DNA of 64,000 bases, from contig NC_080065.1 in the NCBI RefSeq assembly GCF_949987535.1, positions 41,269,239-41,333,238 of the forward strand. Reading direction: 5' to 3'. The stretch is from Balaenoptera acutorostrata (taxonomy: Eukaryota > Chordata > Mammalia > Artiodactyla > Balaenopteridae). Below the pieces are notes generated by a model. It worked only from the letters and a program-made list of their open reading frames with translations. It searched no databases and was not told where the DNA came from. The translations under genes were made by a program, and so were the position numbers. This document shows positions 36,780 to 47,297 of this stretch, piece after piece; the first letter of the stretch is position 1; each line of letters opens with the position of its first letter.

Positions 36780-37730
36780 ATTGCACAGACAGATACGGCA
36801 TGTTAATAAATGGAAAGCTCAAGTATTTAAAGACATTAATTCTCCCTTAATTGATCTTCAGATTCAAAATAATTTCTAAAAGAAATCCAAAATGGATATT
36901 TGGGGAACTTTACAAGCTGATTCTCAATTGTATGTAAAAGAGCAAAAACACAAGTATAGCCAGGATGCCTTGAAAAAGAAAAATAACGCAGGTGAAATTG
37001 CTTTACCATGTATCAAGACTTACTAGAAAGCCACAGCAAATAAGAGAGGTGGTTGGGGGTCTCAGAAAGAGAAAATAATAGAACAATGAGCTTAGAAATT
37101 TCATTTGCAACAGAACAGTTATTGAAGACCAAGTGTTGACAAGGATGTGGAGCACTGGGAACTTTTATCCAACATTCACAGGACTGTAAACTGGTATACC
37201 TGCTTCGGGAAACAACTCAGCATTATTTTGTAAAACTGAAGATGTAGATGCCCCACAATTCAGAAATTGCACTCCTAATTATGTATCCTCAAATCCATTC
37301 ATTCACATGTGAACCAGAGACATACATGAATATTCATGGTGGCAGAGTTCATTGTAAATAAAAACTATTAACAACCTACATATTGTTCAACAGAAGGATT
37401 CATAAATATATTGCATAACTCTCAACAGATTGATAGATCAGTAAAAATAATGAAACATAGCTACATCAACAATATAAGCAAATCACAGAAACACAATATT
37501 GAGTATAAAGAATGACTTTGCAGAAGTCTTCTGCTATGACATCACTTTTGCAAAGTGCAGATCTCATCTAAACTAAACAACATATTGTTTAGGGATATGT
37601 ACATATATGGTAAAATAATTTTTAAACTCAGGAGAAAACAGAACACAAAATTCAGGATAGTAGCAAACTGGGGCAAAACTAGCAGGAAGATAAAAGCAGT
37701 ATATACAAGTAGCTTCAGTGGCACTAATAA
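36780..37730 (+). mobile_element. Ancient L1 (L1M/L1ME-like) 3' half
   Basis: Degraded L1 phrases in order: AGACATTAATTCTCCCTTAA (near 36830), ACAAGCTGATTCTCAATTGT, ACAAGTATAGCCAGGATGCC, AAGCCACAGCAAAT, GTTGACAAGGATGTGGAGCA, then ACTCAGGAGAAAACAGAACA and CAGGATAGTAGCAAACTGGG in the 3' UTR part. No frame is left. This is a different, much older family than the cetartiodactyl L1s here. Confidence 0.75.
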
Positions 37731-38420
37731 TCTTCTAATTCTTCAGATATGAATTTTGTTTTATTATGCTTCATAACTTACCATTTAAGTGTACTATTTT
37801 GTATTACATATTTATGTTTTAAATAAACAATTTTTAAAATCCAGTAACAAAACAGTATATCATCATTTAAAGTAAAAACACAAAATAAAATTATACATTT
37901 AAATGCATAATAAAAAATTTGGAAAGATTCACACCAGTTTTTACCTCTGAAAAGGAGAATGGATTCAGAAAGAGCAATGCTTTCTTTTTGGTGTACTTTC
38001 TTTTCACCATAAGAATCCACTCATGCTTTTGCTTCATTTATTTTTGAATATTAATAATAAAATGTAAACTTGGCCAAAAAAACACTTCTTAATATAAATC
38101 CTTGCAGATCCTTTGCATACAGGATATAGAAAAAAATGTACCATATTCCAGGTTTCACTTATAACAAATAACATGAAGTATCCATAACTTTCTTTTAACC
38201 TAGCAAGTAAGAGTTGGGCTGCAGATTACACTGACTTATTCTGGAAAGAGAGCCCAAGTATTTCAGACAATATGACCTCAGATAATAGAATAGAATAGAA
38301 TAGAAAATTAATAATTAATATAAAATAAATATAAATAATATATTTATAATTTATATAATTAAATGTTGTATATTTATATATAATACATAAAATACATAAT
38401 AAAATATAAAATTGAAAGTC
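37731..38420. other. AT-rich DNA with a (GAATA)n run
   Basis: No gene seen. A short GAATA repeat lies at 38284-38306, followed by about 110 bp made almost only of A and T. Confidence 0.5.
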
Positions 38421-38434
38421 AAGAATTTGGGGGG

Positions 38435-38695
38435 GCTTCCCTGGTGGCGCAGTGGTTGAGAATCTGCCTGCCAATGCAGGGAACACGGGTTCGATCCCTG
38501 GTCTGGGAAGATCCCACATGCCGCAGAGCAACTAAGCCCGTGAGCCACAACTACTGGGCCTGCGCGTCTGGAGCCTGTGCTCCACAACAAGAGAGGCCGC
38601 GACGGTGAGAGGCCTGCGCACCGCGATGAAGAGTGGCCCCCGCTCGCCACAACTAGAGAAAGCCCTCACACAGAAACGAAGACCCAACACAGCCA

Positions 38696-38738
<43 letters not shown>
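38435..38738 (+). mobile_element. CHR-type SINE, long form, with TSD
   Basis: Starts CTTCCCTGGTGGCGCAGTGG (A-box region), followed by ACACGGGTTCGATCCCTGG (B box), the body GCCTGCGCGTCTGGAGCCTG, and an (AATA)10-like tail. A 14-bp direct repeat, AAGAATTTGGGGGG, flanks it at 38421-38434 and 38739-38752. Both RNA polymerase III promoter boxes look intact. Minus-strand frames over it are artefacts. Confidence 0.96.
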
Positions 38739-38752
38739 AAGAATTTGGGGGG

Positions 38753-39389
38753 CATGCTTAAATATCTAGAAATAGCTGTTATGATACTCATCAAGTTACT
38801 TAAAAATTTTTAGAGACTATATAAATAAATGTAATAACCTGAAGTACTTCAGCAATTTATAACAAATTCCTCTGCATCAAAGGGTAGAGATCACCTGAGG
38901 AGACACCCAAATAAATTAAACTCCTTTTCCCTTCTTAATTCTGTTTCATTAAGAAATAAAACCAAGAGTCAATATAGAGATCAAAGCATCATCCTTATTC
39001 TTAAGAGGTGAAGCAGGAGGATGTGTTCTACTTATTTTGGTCCATATGACTTGTTAATATGTGAACAAAGCTGACGTTCCCACTCAGTCCTGTCAGTGCT
39101 AGAAGGGGATCTACCCCAGAAGGGGCAGAGCTCCTACAACAGCACTAGAGTGCCCACATACCCTGCGTCCCAGCAGCGTTAAGAGGAAAAGGCCTACGGA
39201 ACCAGCCTTCTCACACTGACCCATTAGATAAGTCACTCCACCTCCAGAGGGTCTTAAGGGGTTAAAAAGAGAGAAACAAGAAATGTCACACAAACTTCCT
39301 TTTCCTGCTAGAAGGTGGTATCTCTCTATCCCCTCTTCGCCAACACAGAACAATACTCTAGGCTGGTTCCTCCAAGCCTTGTTCCTCGA
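38753..39389. other. Unique DNA, no feature seen
   Basis: No recognised repeat. Part of the minus frame at 39111-39494 covers this stretch and the adjacent MER5A-like fossil. It is not a gene candidate. Confidence 0.4.
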
Positions 39390-39537
39390 TGCATCTGCAG
39401 GATGTGAGAACATGATAGAAATGCAGATGTGGGCTCCTCCCCAAACCTTATAAATCAGAGTCTCTAAAGCTGGGTTCCAGCAGTGTTTGAACACGCTCTC
39501 TGGTGATTTTAATGCACCTTAATTTTGAGAATAACTG
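39390..39537 (-). mobile_element. MER5A-like hAT (Charlie) DNA transposon fragment
   Basis: GATAGAAATGCAGATGTGGG, CTCCTCCCCAAACCTTATAA, ATCAGAGTCTCTAAAGCTGG and GGTGATTTTAATGCACCTTA followed by TTTTGAGAATAACTGC match the antisense of a non-autonomous hAT consensus. The right terminal inverted repeat is degraded (GAATAACTGC for GAACCACTG). Confidence 0.8.
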
Positions 39538-39774
39538 CTTTATTACATTTCATTATGTACACGAACTTCAATTTTCTCTGCTTCAACATGGAGACAAATA
39601 TGATACTATATCTAAAATAATAAAGTAAATATTTCAATGAGATTTGATTAAATCAAATCAAATACACTGGGAAAAGACTAATACACTGGGAAAAAAGAGA
39701 CCAGTGCTGGAATATTTTTCTCACTAACTTAACTCTCTTAAATTAGATCGAATACTCTGAGATTCATTGTTTAC

Positions 39775-39850
39775 AGCTACAATGATAAGATTGGACCAAA
39801 TGACTTATACAATCTCCAAGCTCAGATCTTCTGTGATTCTATTTGATCTC
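39775..39850 (+). mobile_element. MIR-related 3' tail, weak
   Basis: ATTGGACCAAATGACTTATA and CTGTGATTCTATTTGATCTC resemble the tail of MIR3-type elements. Short and diverged. Confidence 0.4.
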
Positions 39851-39939
39851 TGAAAGTGCAAAAATCATATTCAAACATGATCTTAAACATTCCTGAACCA
39901 TTCCCCTAGCCCTGCATTGTGCACTCTGGTCCTTTCAGT

Positions 39940-40055
39940 CACTACTGTATTCAATATACATATATTGGATACCTACTCCGTTCAGGCTTTGTGGATTCGG
40001 GTGAGAAATACAAAGATGAATAAGACCCTGACAGAACACACAAACCTACAAGACA
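39940..40055 (+). mobile_element. L2-like LINE fragment
   Basis: TATTGGATACCTACTCCGTT (family: 'ttgagcacctactatgtgcc'), GAAATACAAAGATGAATAAG, then ACCCTGACAGAACAC follow a known L2/MIR-end phrase order. Weak but ordered. Confidence 0.5.
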
Positions 40056-41054
40056 GAGCTGTATTCCAAGTAGAAGGAAGGGGAGGAAAGTGCCATTGTG
40101 ACTTAGAGAACACCTAGTATAGCCATTTAATTAAAAATCAGAACGTATTTATAATAATAACAAAAAACAAAACTTTCAGCTTATTTGTTGGTTATTGCAT
40201 TTTTAATGGTTTAGTGAGCAAGAATTATTATTTGCACTAGTTAGAATGTTGGCCTTTCTTGGAACTATTATTCTTAGTGAAAAATTATTGTAGAGGAAAC
40301 AGGCTTGCTTTTCATACATTCTTATGAAAAACAAGCCCCTTTTCTCCTACTGGTGAATGCTCACCTGGAGAAAATGAGCTATTGGCTCTGTCATCTCTTT
40401 TATTTCGCTAAAACTAGATTTCGGTTGGGGTTTGCCCTCAAGATGAAGACCAATCTTCCTTTGCTGTCCAGTTCTGTTCCCTGAAACACCAACAAAAAAC
40501 CCTTCATCCAAGTGTCATTATCTGAGGTTACTCAATTTCCAACTTCTACCCTTAAAGTTTGAGAAACAACTCAAGTTCCTCTTAGCCTCAAGGTGACTAT
40601 ACTAATATTCTTAGTCGCCATGAATATATGCCATGAAGTCATTAATGTATTTTCATGAATTAAGTCCAACTTTTAATAAAAAGCAGGTTTGGGGGGCACA
40701 TTTTGCTTCTCTGAATTTACCTAGATTTTTATGGAGAAAGGTGGTTCAGGAAAAAGTAGTTGCTCCAAACTGTACTAGTTACTTTTTTTTCCCAATGTTT
40801 TATTGATCTACTTGTCTAGATCTCAATTGCATTTTGACTTTGAGTACTATCATTAAGAGGAGTGGCAGACCCTCACTTAAAAACACAAATTAAATTCACT
40901 TGAAATGAATTTTGCATTTACACTCATTCCCAGGACAATAATCAACCAAGTCCTAAAGACAGCTCAAGACAGTGATTCTTCCTCACTCAGAACTTCAGTC
41001 CTCCTGTATGCTACCCAAAGTCTATAATTATTTTTACTTTGTCAAGATTCCCAA
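40056..41054. other. Unique DNA, no feature seen
   Basis: No recognised repeat or exon. Confidence 0.4.
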
Positions 41055-41190
41055 TAAATTCATTCATTCATTCTTTAATCTGTTTGCTTCATATATATTG
41101 CAAATCTATTGTGTGCCACACACTCTGCTATATGCTCCAGCAGATACAACATTGTTTACACATTCTGTTCTCTAAGACCTTACAATTTGG
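41055..41190 (+). mobile_element. L2-like LINE fragment
   Basis: ATTCATTCATTCATTCTTTA, CTATTGTGTGCCACACACTC, CTGCTATATGCTCCAGCAGA, then CTAAGACCTTACAATTTGG follow the same ordered phrases as an L2 end. Confidence 0.5.
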
Positions 41191-41504
41191 AGAAAGATGT
41201 TTGAATGGAAGTGGTTGAAATATCTATGGAAGGTCCCCTATGCAATCTTTACTACAAATCTACTTCAAAATAAAACATTAAACATACACTAACAAGCCAA
41301 AACAAAAAGTTCTGAACTTTCCAAAAATATCTTTCTGATCTCTAAGGATTCATTAAGTTAGGCACATATGAATACCTTTATTATAGTTTCAAGAATAATT
41401 CTTTATAAAAATTTGCTCTACAAAAAATAAATTGATTCATTTCTCACCTAAAACCCCCTTTTAGATAAATGGATTGATTAGAACATTATAAAGAGTCCCA
41501 GCTT

Positions 41505-41690
41505 AGTTGAGGAGTCATAAGACCCTAGCGTCATTCTCCGTTTGATGATTTTCCAGGCATGTGACCTTGAAAAAAATAACCTCTCTGAACTTCAGTTTCT
41601 TTATCTGTACAAAAAGAGATATTAATACCTGTCTGTCTGATTACCTTTCAGAGATATTGTGACAATAATATAAATGATGAAAAGCAGAAG
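41505..41690 (+). mobile_element. MIR SINE fragment
   Basis: Diverged MIR order: GGCATGTGACCTTGAAAAAA, TAACCTCTCTGAACTTCAGT, TTCTTTATCTGTACAAAAAG, AGATATTAATACCTGTCTG, and a terminal ATTGTGACAATAATATAAA. Confidence 0.85.
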
Positions 41691-42414
41691 TTAATTTTAA
41701 CTTGTAAACACAGTAAATGTATGTTTTTATTTATGACTAATGAGCTAAAGAGATAATGGACCAATTTATTTAACAATTGAACATTATCCTTAATAAAGGA
41801 TTTGTGAAGCATTGTTCCCTATTTTCTCTGTCTTTTGCAGTGAGTCACAGCCAAATGCATGGAGGGTAATAAAGACTTATTTCTACCTTTCCTCTTCTCC
41901 CTTTATGATTATTATTAACAAGTAAAAATGTTGTCTGCCTGGAGCTTCACCTCTTTTCTTTGCTCTTTCTCTCTCTCTAGGACAGGTGCTAATGAGTAAC
42001 AAAATGAGAAAAAGCAGAACATCAGGAGAGCAAGGACTTTTACATTTCACACAGAAGATAATCAAACCCTAAATAATTATAAGTTGATATCAAAAGAGTG
42101 AGAATGTCTATGAGTTTCTATAATTGCTTTTTCTAAAATAGAAATAGCATTTCAACTCTTGTGATATTTAACATTTCAGGTTCAGATCCTTTTTAGGGAA
42201 TATTTACTGGGTATTTCTGAACTGTAGGCTTATTCAAAAGGCATCTTTTTATATAAATCAACATCCAGACATGTTGGAAATAACTTAACCATTTTGAAAC
42301 CAATTCTACTTCCTTTTCTCAACTGATTATTGGCTATATATTTATTTCAACAGAACATACTATTAAATTAATTTATATTATAAATTATGGGTAAAATTTT
42401 TATCTCAGTTTAGT
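41691..42414. other. AT-rich unique DNA, no feature seen
   Basis: No recognised repeat or exon; includes a short CT run near 41967. Confidence 0.4.
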
Positions 42415-42540
42415 CTGAAGGGCAACAGACTATGACTCCCAGCCCTGACACTAAATGTGTGACTACAAGTAAGTCAAGTAAACTCTATGGATCTCTATTA
42501 CCTTCTATATTAAATGAGAAATTAGTTCTAGTTGATCCCT
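42415..42540 (+). mobile_element. MIR SINE fragment
   Basis: ACTCCCAGCCCTGACACTAA, ATGTGTGACTACAAGTAAGT, CTCTATGGATCTCTATTACC and AAATGAGAAATTAGTTCTAG follow the MIR core and 3' order. Confidence 0.65.
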
Positions 42541-42771
42541 ATGTTTACATCTACTTTTAACTTTCTGGTTTTTCTTTCTTTCCTTCATATAATTACTAAC
42601 CACATATGTACAAGAAAACTCTTACCAAAGATTAATTTGTGGAACAATTTCTCTGAAGTTAGCAGTCATATTTAGAGAAAGGATTGCTCTCCAGAACCTC
42701 AGAATTACAACATTCTAAATATTATAACTTACGGACCATGTTGTTGCAATACAAAAAGCAAATCAGATGGT

Positions 42772-42995
42772 AGGGTTTCTCAGCTTTGGCACTATTAAAC
42801 ACTTTGACCTTGATAATTCTTTGAATCAGGGGAAAGGCTGACCTGTGCATTGTAGGATGTTTAACTGCCTTCCTGACCTCTGCTCTCCAAATGCCAGAAG
42901 CACTCCCCCAAATCTCACAAATGAAATTTCTCCAGATGTCCCCAAATGTCCCCTGGGGAAGGGGGACAAAAATCACCCCTAGTTGATAACCACTG
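42772..42995 (-). mobile_element. MER20-like hAT (Charlie) DNA transposon, near full length
   Basis: AGGGTTTCTCAGCTTTGGCA at the left and TAGTTGATAACCACTG at the right are the terminal inverted repeats. Between them, TGTGCATTGTAGGATGTTTA and CCCCAAATGTCCCCTGGGGA match the antisense of the roughly 220-bp non-autonomous consensus. Possible decayed 8-bp TSD (AGATGGTA / AGATATAA, 6 of 8). The minus-strand frame here is not a gene. Confidence 0.9.
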
Positions 42996-45174
42996 AGATA
43001 TAAAAATGGTCAAATCTTGGATCATCAAGATTTGTTACTCCAAAATCATTATTTTTTACATACATATAATTTATTGTCCTCAAACACTGAAAAATTTCCT
43101 GAACTTCTTCAGTTCTGTAAGCAGCATTACCAATATAATTATTATGCAATATATCTGACTATAACTATAATTTCCTTTAGAATTAGATAGTGAAAATACA
43201 CGTTATATTAACAGAATAAGATATTTTTACTTCTACGGTTATCTTATAGGATTGTTAATTTCCAAAAGAAAATCCTGGAGCAGCAAACTGTTATGGGATT
43301 TTATTTTTAATAAGTGAAGAGACTGAACTAACAAAAGAAGGTAATTTTTTATGATAGCTCAATATGGAAGAAAACAGGCTTAAGTCTCTGGAAAATTAGA
43401 CAACTGTCACGCCATTTCCTTTAAGAATAATTTCTAATAAAGCAAAACTTTTTCTGATGTGGTTTGAGAAGGAAGTATGGAAAGTGGTTAGAAGGTGGGG
43501 TGAGTGTACGTAAGTCACTTATTGTCCACTTTAAAGACAGTGCGATTGTAAGCCACAGTGGTTACTCTTAAGATATAAAGAATTTTCTCTCTTATAGTTC
43601 ATGCTCTGCAGGTTCACTACCCAGGCCAAAGAGGTCTGCTTGAAGCACATGGTTCATTCAACACGACTTTGGCTAGTTATATATTTTTTAACAGACTGTT
43701 TAGCGTAAGATATAGGTGCTTTTAAAAAGTAATGTCTGAGTACAAGACATGACTCTTATATTTAGGAAACAGCAACATTTTAAAAGCACTGCACATTTCA
43801 GGTGCTGTGAAACTAAAGGAAGACTAGAGTGGCCAGTGTTTTAAACACACAAGCATATGTAGGCCTATGCTATTTAATCTTCATTCCCTATTAACACATA
43901 TGAGAAGATATTCCCGAGATCTTTCTGGACAAGTAGGTCAGGGGAAAAAAGTTTGACTAGCTTCACTTCCTTATAGTCCTCTGCTAAGGTTACATTTAGT
44001 TCAACTCTCTGATTATTTAGACTTTGATGTAACTTTATAAATACAAAGTTCAGGTCTACAATACCATTGGCATCAATTGTCCCATTAATGGTTTCATTGT
44101 CTTGGCTTTACACACAGGTAACATTTTCAATCAAGAAGTGAATTAGTATTGATATGATACTGGTGACTAAGCAGACATATATCCATGTATAATTTAATGA
44201 GCTCATTTCTCTGTGTTTCTACTTATGATCATCTGTTCACTTGATAATCTTTTCAGCTTGCATGCCTCATGGTTAAACTGTGCTCAAATTTAAGCGTACA
44301 GTGGTTCAAATTTTATGTAAATAATAATGTCTTTGTTAACTGATATGGGCTCTATTTCCTTGTATAACAACAGTATTGTTCACCTGATCTCATTCCATTC
44401 TCAGGTTCTGAACTTATACAGGCATATTGATATGGCTTTTTTGTATTAATTATTTACACACTGTTTCACAAAGGATAGCTATTGTAAGTAGTCTTTCCAT
44501 AGATTCAGAAAACAGAAAAACATTTGAGGGAGTGAAGATATACTTCACAAAGACACACTTTCCTCTAATTGTAACATAATTAACAACTGCAAACCCCCCA
44601 GTTGCTGCTTGGGGAAATGATGTGTAACTTTAAAGTAATGACATTGATTTTCCTATGTGTTTTTGGAACTCAAGCACATTATCTAAGACTCATACCACAT
44701 AGGTTAATCCTAAAATTAAAGACAACCAGATCTTGGAAAGTACATTACTCTAACTTAATAATGCAAGTCAAGGTCTATTCTTCATCTCAGTTCCTTGGTT
44801 TGCCTTTCTAAACCCAGGTTCCTCCTTGGAATTGTTTTCTCAGGTTCTTAGGTTTCTGATAGATCCTTGTAAAACATACCTTTTAAAGGCAAAACTAGTA
44901 AAAATGGAATCATTTGCCTTTTACATAGGACCTTAGAAGCTTTTTGGGAAAAATCTGCCTAACCTGAAAATATTCCTTTTGATACATAAAGCCCACACCT
45001 TTATGCTAAGCATCATTTGAGGAAACGCATGTAAATCCTTCATTGTGTTGAGTTAAGCATCACTTCCTGAAAATAAAATATTAATAATACTAAAATATTA
45101 ATCTACTAACCCCTTAGACCCAATTTTTTTCCCTACTAGAGATGCTGCTAATATACAGCAAAGAGCTCCAAAAT
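42996..45174. other. Unique DNA, no feature seen
   Basis: About 2.2 kb without a recognised repeat. The plus frame at 44602-44811 (69 codons) has a hydrophobic start but no other support. Confidence 0.45.
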
Positions 45175-45290
45175 TTATGAGCTAAGCACTTTATGTATAT
45201 TCAGTAAATATGTTATTGCACACATAGTTAAGGACATGAAGCTAAAAGGCTTTGCAATCATGTAGATTTGAACTCCAATTCCCACATTAT
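45175..45290 (+). mobile_element. MIR-like fragment, weak
   Basis: GAGCTAAGCACTTTATGTAT, GTTAAGGACATGAAGCTAAA and GTAGATTTGAACTCCAATTC resemble the central and 3' MIR order. Strongly diverged. Confidence 0.4.
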
Positions 45291-45654
45291 TTGCAATGTA
45301 ATTTAGACATTTGATCCTTTGAAATGAATTTTTGCAGATTTAATAAAGATAAAGAGTAGTCTCTGGCACACGAAAATTATAAAATTATTAAATATTATTT
45401 ATTAATTCTTATTCAGTACATATATATTCTACCTTGAAAATATTTTAAAATATTTATATTGAAGAAGATATGGAAGTTTTTAATTATTCAATTTCAAATA
45501 TTAACGATCAATTTACACTAAAAGTACAACTACTATCATATGGAGTATGCAAAATTTTTTGACAATATAAAGAGCTCCTCACTAAGTTTTGAGTACAACT
45601 ACCATAGGAGAAAAGACTGCCTCAAGACCACATAGTATATCACACAAGTAATTA

Positions 45655-45785
45655 ACACAGGAATCAGAGGGTATGGGTTTGAGTCCTAAATCCACATTAT
45701 CCAGATGTGTGACCTTGGACAAGTCATTTAAAATCATAATCCCAATTTCTTAACCTAAACAATGAGAATAGCCACCTTTTACCTT
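45655..45785 (+). mobile_element. MIR SINE fragment
   Basis: GGGTATGGGTTTGAGTCCTA (B-box region), AGATGTGTGACCTTGGACAA, GTCATTTAAAATCATAATCC, and AACAATGAGAATAGCCACC follow the MIR 5' half. Confidence 0.8.
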
Positions 45786-46335
45786 CCTAATGCATAAATT
45801 ACAGAAGAAACAAATTGGAATATGTAAAATCACTTTAAAACTTTAAGTACTAAAAAGATAATTTTTTAATAAAACTATTTCTAACTTGAACGGGAAGGGC
45901 AGTCTTAAAGAAATTGGGTTCCAGACAGGTGGCAAACTGTAACGAGGAAGGAAAAAAGATCCTCAAAATTAAACTCTGCCTATTTATACTGGTATAGAAA
46001 TGAGAACCAACTTTTTAGCCAGTAGAACTAATTTCCAGCTTTACTGTTTCCTGGAATTGGGAATGTCTGCCAAAGTTACTTAAATTTTCTATGATAGTTT
46101 TCTCATATAATAAATGAGATGACAGAACTATAAACTGGCTAGTAAGTATTTCCTTCTTCCTCATTAATTAAACCCATATTTGTTTGGAATGGTCGGACAT
46201 CCCCAGCCAAAGAGAAAAAAAGCAAAAAACACAACCTTACCAGTCTTTCAGCTATGAGTCACCAATGAGAAATAAGTGGCCAAACAATAGTCAGTGAAAT
46301 CATGAGGTTGATTCACAATGAAGGTTCTTTAGAAA

Positions 46336-46750
46336 AAACAGAAAAACAAATACCATATGCTAACACATATATATGGAACCTAAAAAAAAAAAAAAAATGG
46401 TGCTGATGAACCTAGGGGTAGGACAGGAATAAAGACGCATATGTAGAGAATGGACTTGAGGACACGGGAGGGGTAAGGGTAAGCTGGGATGAAGTGAGAG
46501 AGTAGCATTGACATATATACACTACCAAATGTAAAACAGATAGCTAGTGGGAAGCAGCCGCATAGCACAGGGAGATCAGCTCAGTGCTTTGTGACCACCT
46601 AGAGGGGTGCGATAGGGAGGGTGGGAGAGAGGCGCAAGAGGGAGGGGATATGGGGATATATGTATACATATAGCTGATTCACTTTGTTATAAAGCAGAAA
46701 CTAACACAACATTGTAAAGCAATTATACTCCAATAAAGATGTTAAAAAAT
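46336..46750 (+). mobile_element. 5'-truncated L1 (ORF2 tail and complete 3' UTR)
   Basis: Starts in the last 45 bp of ORF2 (AGAAAAACAAATACCATATG), reaches the ORF2 stop in GGAACCTAA, then a 16-A run, GATGAACCTAGGGGTAGGAC, the full 3' UTR, GCAATTATACTCCAATAAAG and a poly-A. Good similarity to the 3' UTR of the full-length copy at 25-32 kb. TSD not defined. The minus frame at 46380-46568 is the antisense of this UTR. Confidence 0.93.
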
Positions 46751-47030
46751 AACAATAATATACAGCATAAAGGCTCCTTGTTCTAGGTGGAAATTAATGA
46801 GATGGTAGATATCCAAAGAGGATATAGCATATTTAAATAAACCAACCTAAAATTAAACAAAAAAAAAAAAAATGAAGAAACAGACCCAGCTGATTTGACC
46901 CTTTGTCTTTACCATTTCTCCCACCCCTTCTTCTTGCCTGGATTATAGATGTGATGTAAGAGTAGGAGCAGATATCGTGTCACCATGAAGAGAAAAGCAG
47001 AGTGGCAAAAATCACTTGCAAAGAACACTT

Positions 47031-47297
47031 CCCTCTTCCCTGGTGGTCCAGTGGTTAAGAATCCGCCTTCCAACAGGGGATGCGGGTTCGATCCCTGGTT
47101 GGGGAACTAAGATCCCACGTGCCGCGGGGCAATTAAGCCCGCCTTAATTGAACAGAGCCCACATGCTCTAGAGCCTGCACGCCACAACTAGAGAGAAGCC
47201 CGCACACTGCAATGAAAGATCCCACATGCCGCAATGAAGATCCTGTGTGCTGCAACTCAGACCCGATGCAGCCAAATAAATAAATAAATATTTTTTT
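47031..47297 (+). mobile_element. CHR-type SINE, older copy
   Basis: CTTCCCTGGTGGTCCAGTGG, then GATGCGGGTTCGATCCCTGG (B box), ACTAAGATCCCACGTGCCGC, a tRNA-unrelated body, and an AAATAAATAAATA tail followed by A's. More diverged than the copies at 4.8, 38.4, 53.1 and 56.1 kb, and with a small extra segment (CGCCTTAATTG) near 47139. TSD unclear. Confidence 0.92.

Noticed and set aside
42722..42976. 84-codon minus-strand frame
   Set aside because: Coincides with the MER20-like transposon fossil.
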